From contig CM055607.1 of NCBI GenBank assembly GCA_029379385.1, positions 7,378,001 to 7,442,000 on the forward strand: DNA of 64,000 nt, read 5' to 3'. Within the stretch, counting starts at the first letter, position 1. Each line of letters starts with the position of its first letter. Shown in pieces: positions 60,757 to 64,000 of this stretch. This DNA is from Quillaja saponaria (lineage: Eukaryota; Streptophyta; Magnoliopsida; Fabales; Quillajaceae). Made by a program: the position numbers and the translations under genes. Under the pieces are notes generated by a model. The model made no database searches. It worked only from the letters and a program-made list of their open reading frames with translations, and was not told the origin of the DNA.

Positions 60757-62746
60757 TCTTGGTTTTAACAGTGGGGTAAGTGTACAAAGTTCCCAATGAA
60801 TTACTTTTTGTTTAAAGGTGTTCTTTAATTCCACATCCACTAATTTTTTTATTCAAATAAGTTAAAAAAAATCATTCAAGATAATATTAGAAAGAAAAAA
60901 AAAATAATTCTCAAATTTTCAAACTCTTAAAATCAACTTCCCAGCGACTCAAGTCAACAAGCGGAGGAAGAATACCCAACAACCCTCATTGAATAATACA
61001 GAATATCTCTTGATTCGAGAGATGACTCTTAAGAGTTAATACAGCTCAGCTCCCCTACAATCTATCTTTTCCTGAAAAAAAAAAAAAAAAAGAAGGGGAC
61101 AAAATGATAGATTATAAAAAGGTTCCAAAAGAAAGGTCTCAAAAAGGGTCGTAGGTGTGGTGGGTGTTGTCTTAATTTGGGTGTCTTGATGGGATGGGCA
61201 TGGAATTAAGGGGTAGAGTTTAAAAATGTAGAAGGGTTCCAAACTTCCAACTAGGGGGAGTTTGAAAGTGTTATAATTAGAGAATTAATTATACTCAAAT
61301 TGTTATAGAAAGTAGTAATGGATAAGATATAATTTGTAAATTTTGAAACATGTTGTTATAATATTATTCTTAAAAAATTATATTATCGGCATATTTTTTC
61401 AATTTGGAGATTATAAACAAGTTCTTTATAAGATTCAAAAATTTTCTTAAAATCTTTTTATTCAAAAATTGTCAACATTGCTTATTTAGAAATCATATAT
61501 ATATATAATGAATAGATATGTATTTAATAGTCATAACTTTTGATATAATAAATTATAATTTATTAAGGATGGTGCTATGTGTACTACCTAATATTGTTAA
61601 GTAGACTATAAATAAAAAGATGTAGTGATTTTATTTTTGTCTTCTAGTTCATTTATAGTGCACCTAACAAATTTTGTAGTTTACATAACAATACAATTTA
61701 TTAATTATATCTCTTAGCATAACTATTGAATCCAATAATTATATATCTTGACATATATTATTATTTATGAAAAGACATTCCAATATAGGACTTATGTTAT
61801 AATCTATTCGACACAAATAAGATATTTTAAGATTTTTCTATTTCTAAACTTGTATAAGCTATTCATGACTGTTCCTTTGTGATGTTTCGTCCTCTCTTTT
61901 TTTAACATGATTTAAAACAAACAAAAAAATATTAGCTACAAAAATTTAATCCTTATATTTGATTTGGGAGGACTATTAATGTCAATTTAAAATTGTTACC
62001 TTTATCGTAGCAAAAAATAATAATAATTGTTACCTTTCATGTAATTTTCTTTTCTTTTCTCAGTGTATGCATTTGGTTTTGATTATAATTAGGTTAAAAT
62101 ATATATATATACATGATTGAAACCTAATTATAATAAAATAATATTGATGTTCATTTGGTTTAAAAATTATATTATAATCAGATTAATTTTTAAAATTTTA
62201 CTGATTATAATCAAAAATAAATAAGTAAGGATTTGAGGTTAATTTTTTTCACTTTGGTTTCATAATTATCCAATTTGATCAAGTAAAATATTATACTATT
62301 CCTAATATTTTAATAAATTCCACCTCAATGTCATAGTATGTTAGACAAGTTAATAAAAATTGACATGCGTATTTTGTCATAGCCTGTGTTTTTCACAAAT
62401 ACATAAAAAAAATAATATTTTTTATCTTTCCTCAAAAGATTAATTTTATAAAATTATTTTTTGAATTGAATTTTAATTCTTTAATTTTAATGGTGATTAG
62501 TTTTTGTAATTCTTTTGTTTCGATGGATTTTCTTCCATATTTTAATGTAGTACTAACTTTTTATAACAAAAAATAGAATACTAAATTTATCAACGATAAA
62601 ATATTAATTTCAAAGTATAAACAAAATTTTCATGGACCAAAAAAAATTTCTCCCTTATTTATTCCTTAATTTTCATCAAGAATGTTTATCTGAAAATATG
62701 CATAGAAAATATAATGTATTTATGAATTGGTATGAAATTCATCATC

Positions 62747-62822
62747 ATGCATTGCTCTCCTTCATTATATTTTTTAACTTAGATATGCATTGCTCTCCTT
62801 CATTATATTTTTTAACTTAGAT
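62747..62822. repeat. Tandem duplication, unit 38 bp
   Basis: TGCATTGCTCTCCTTCATTA then TATTTTTTAACTTAGATA is repeated head to tail at 62748 and 62786 with no visible difference. Confidence 0.9.
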
Positions 62823-64000
62823 AGAATAAATAAAAATATTTCTTCTTAAGTTTAAAATTATATGTAAACGGGGTGAATAAATTTAATAATAATAAACAAA
62901 ACATTAAAAATTATTATTTTTTGTACAAGATTAATAATTAGTTAAAGTAAAATATTTCACATAGTTGTATGTTGGTTACTTGATCTGTTTATTAATTAAA
63001 CATATATCAAGCATGTAGAAGAGAAACTTCATTTTTAAGCTATTAAAAAAAAATTATAGTCTAAAAAAAAAATGTTATTTTGACTATAAGTAAATTTATT
63101 GATTAAAAAAAATATATTATTTATCTATTTTTTTATAATGCTTACAAAAACTAATATTTGACCAAAACAAAATTAGATCGAACCGATCATTCGGTGTCTT
63201 TTCTAATAATTTTTGTAGAATATAATCAATTAAAAAATTATTTTAATAAACACCAACACAACTTTTAATCAATTAATATTTCACATATTATAAACAATTC
63301 CTATCAAACAATATGCACGACTTATAAAATTATTTAAAACTTGATCATAGTTAAAAAAATAAATAAGTGTATCAAATTTATAGTCTCTATTTAATTTTTC
63401 ATCAATTATTCATAGTTAAACTCAAATAAGATTATTATCTGTACACACATCTAATTCAAGCATGATAGTAACAGTTTATAGAAGAAAGTGAATAAAAATA
63501 AAAATTTAAACCAATTAACAAACTGAATTCCATTGCGCTATTTTATTAAATATATAATATACAATTTATACAATGAACCATTTATTATAGCAATTAAAAT
63601 TTCAAATTATATCGAACGAAAAATCTTTGATTGATTTTCTTGATATGTATGATTGCTTAGTTTCACAATATCTTAATTTGTGGCTTTTAAGTCTTTAAAT
63701 TTAATTGTAATATCGAGCTTTTATTTTAGAATATCATAACTTTTTTAATAAATGTTTATACTTGATCATGTCAAAATTAATGTGAGAATAGTATATAAAT
63801 AATTGTCAAAATTAATAATAATTAATAAGTAAATCATTAAAAATATTAATTGTAAATAAGAGTATTTAATAAGTAACTCGTTCAATATTTTAACGATTTA
63901 TATGCTAATTATATATACAATAGTCTGTAAACAAATTGAGTAAATTTTTGACAAGTTAAGACAATGAGATTAGTTTTAATATCTCATTTAAGTTAGTTAA

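Larger units (their letters stand above)
59830..64000. other. AT-rich region, no gene seen
   Basis: Starts with the GINT1-like promoter and 5' UTR side (59763-59950, relatively GC-rich). From about 60040 on it is strongly AT-rich, with an (AT)n run at 60056-60080 and two short tandem duplications (60571-60756 and 62747-62822). Open frames are short and low-complexity. No RNA gene or recognised element. Confidence 0.65.

Overview
The window looks like nuclear DNA of a eudicot plant. It is AT-rich, its genes are split into many short exons with GT-AG introns (a few GC-AG), and all recognisable proteins match plant families. The presence of bark-storage-type nucleoside phosphorylase genes would fit a woody rosid, but the species cannot be fixed from the sequence.

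Layout. (1) 1-2640 is organelle-derived DNA: short plastid pieces (ycf2-like, psaA, rbcL) joined by sequence that reads like plant mitochondrial spacer. (2) 2894-10944 (+) carries the last ten exons of a cytosolic pyruvate kinase. It lacks about the first 200 codons, has a 1-nt insertion in its first visible exon, and has a TRIM-like miniature retroelement in its last intron. (3) From about 12 kb every gene lies on the minus strand: a cap guanine-N7 methyltransferase 2-like gene (12040-15610), the mitochondrial pyruvate dehydrogenase E2 gene of LTA3 type (17216-30009, 23 exons), the TRAPP subunit 4/Trs23 gene (31926-33957), three tandem bark-storage-protein-like genes (35798-37790 intact, 38484-40481 a clear pseudogene, 42474-44521 with one frameshift), the kinase PDK1 (45745-53494), and a GINT1-like family 64 glycosyltransferase (55061-59762). 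(4) 59830-64000 is AT-rich with no gene seen.

The main structural story is at 38.5-47.0 kb. A segment holding one bark-storage gene plus the 3' end of PDK1 is duplicated in tandem, leaving a truncated PDK1 remnant (41556-42377) between bark-storage copies 2 and 3. Copy 3 is a mosaic: its promoter and first half of exon 1 follow copy 2, the rest follows copy 1. Other points of note are a 48-bp tandem duplication in the E2 transit peptide that also duplicates the exon 1 splice donor, an 824-bp hAT-like element with matching inverted ends and an 8-bp target duplication in E2 intron 1, and a pyruvate kinase insertion that creates a frame-restoring splice acceptor.

The genes do not form one pathway. 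Pyruvate kinase makes pyruvate and the E2 protein is part of the complex that consumes it, but they are on opposite strands and their nearness is probably chance. No previously undescribed defence or mobile system was recognised. The novelty here is in gene and repeat rearrangement.
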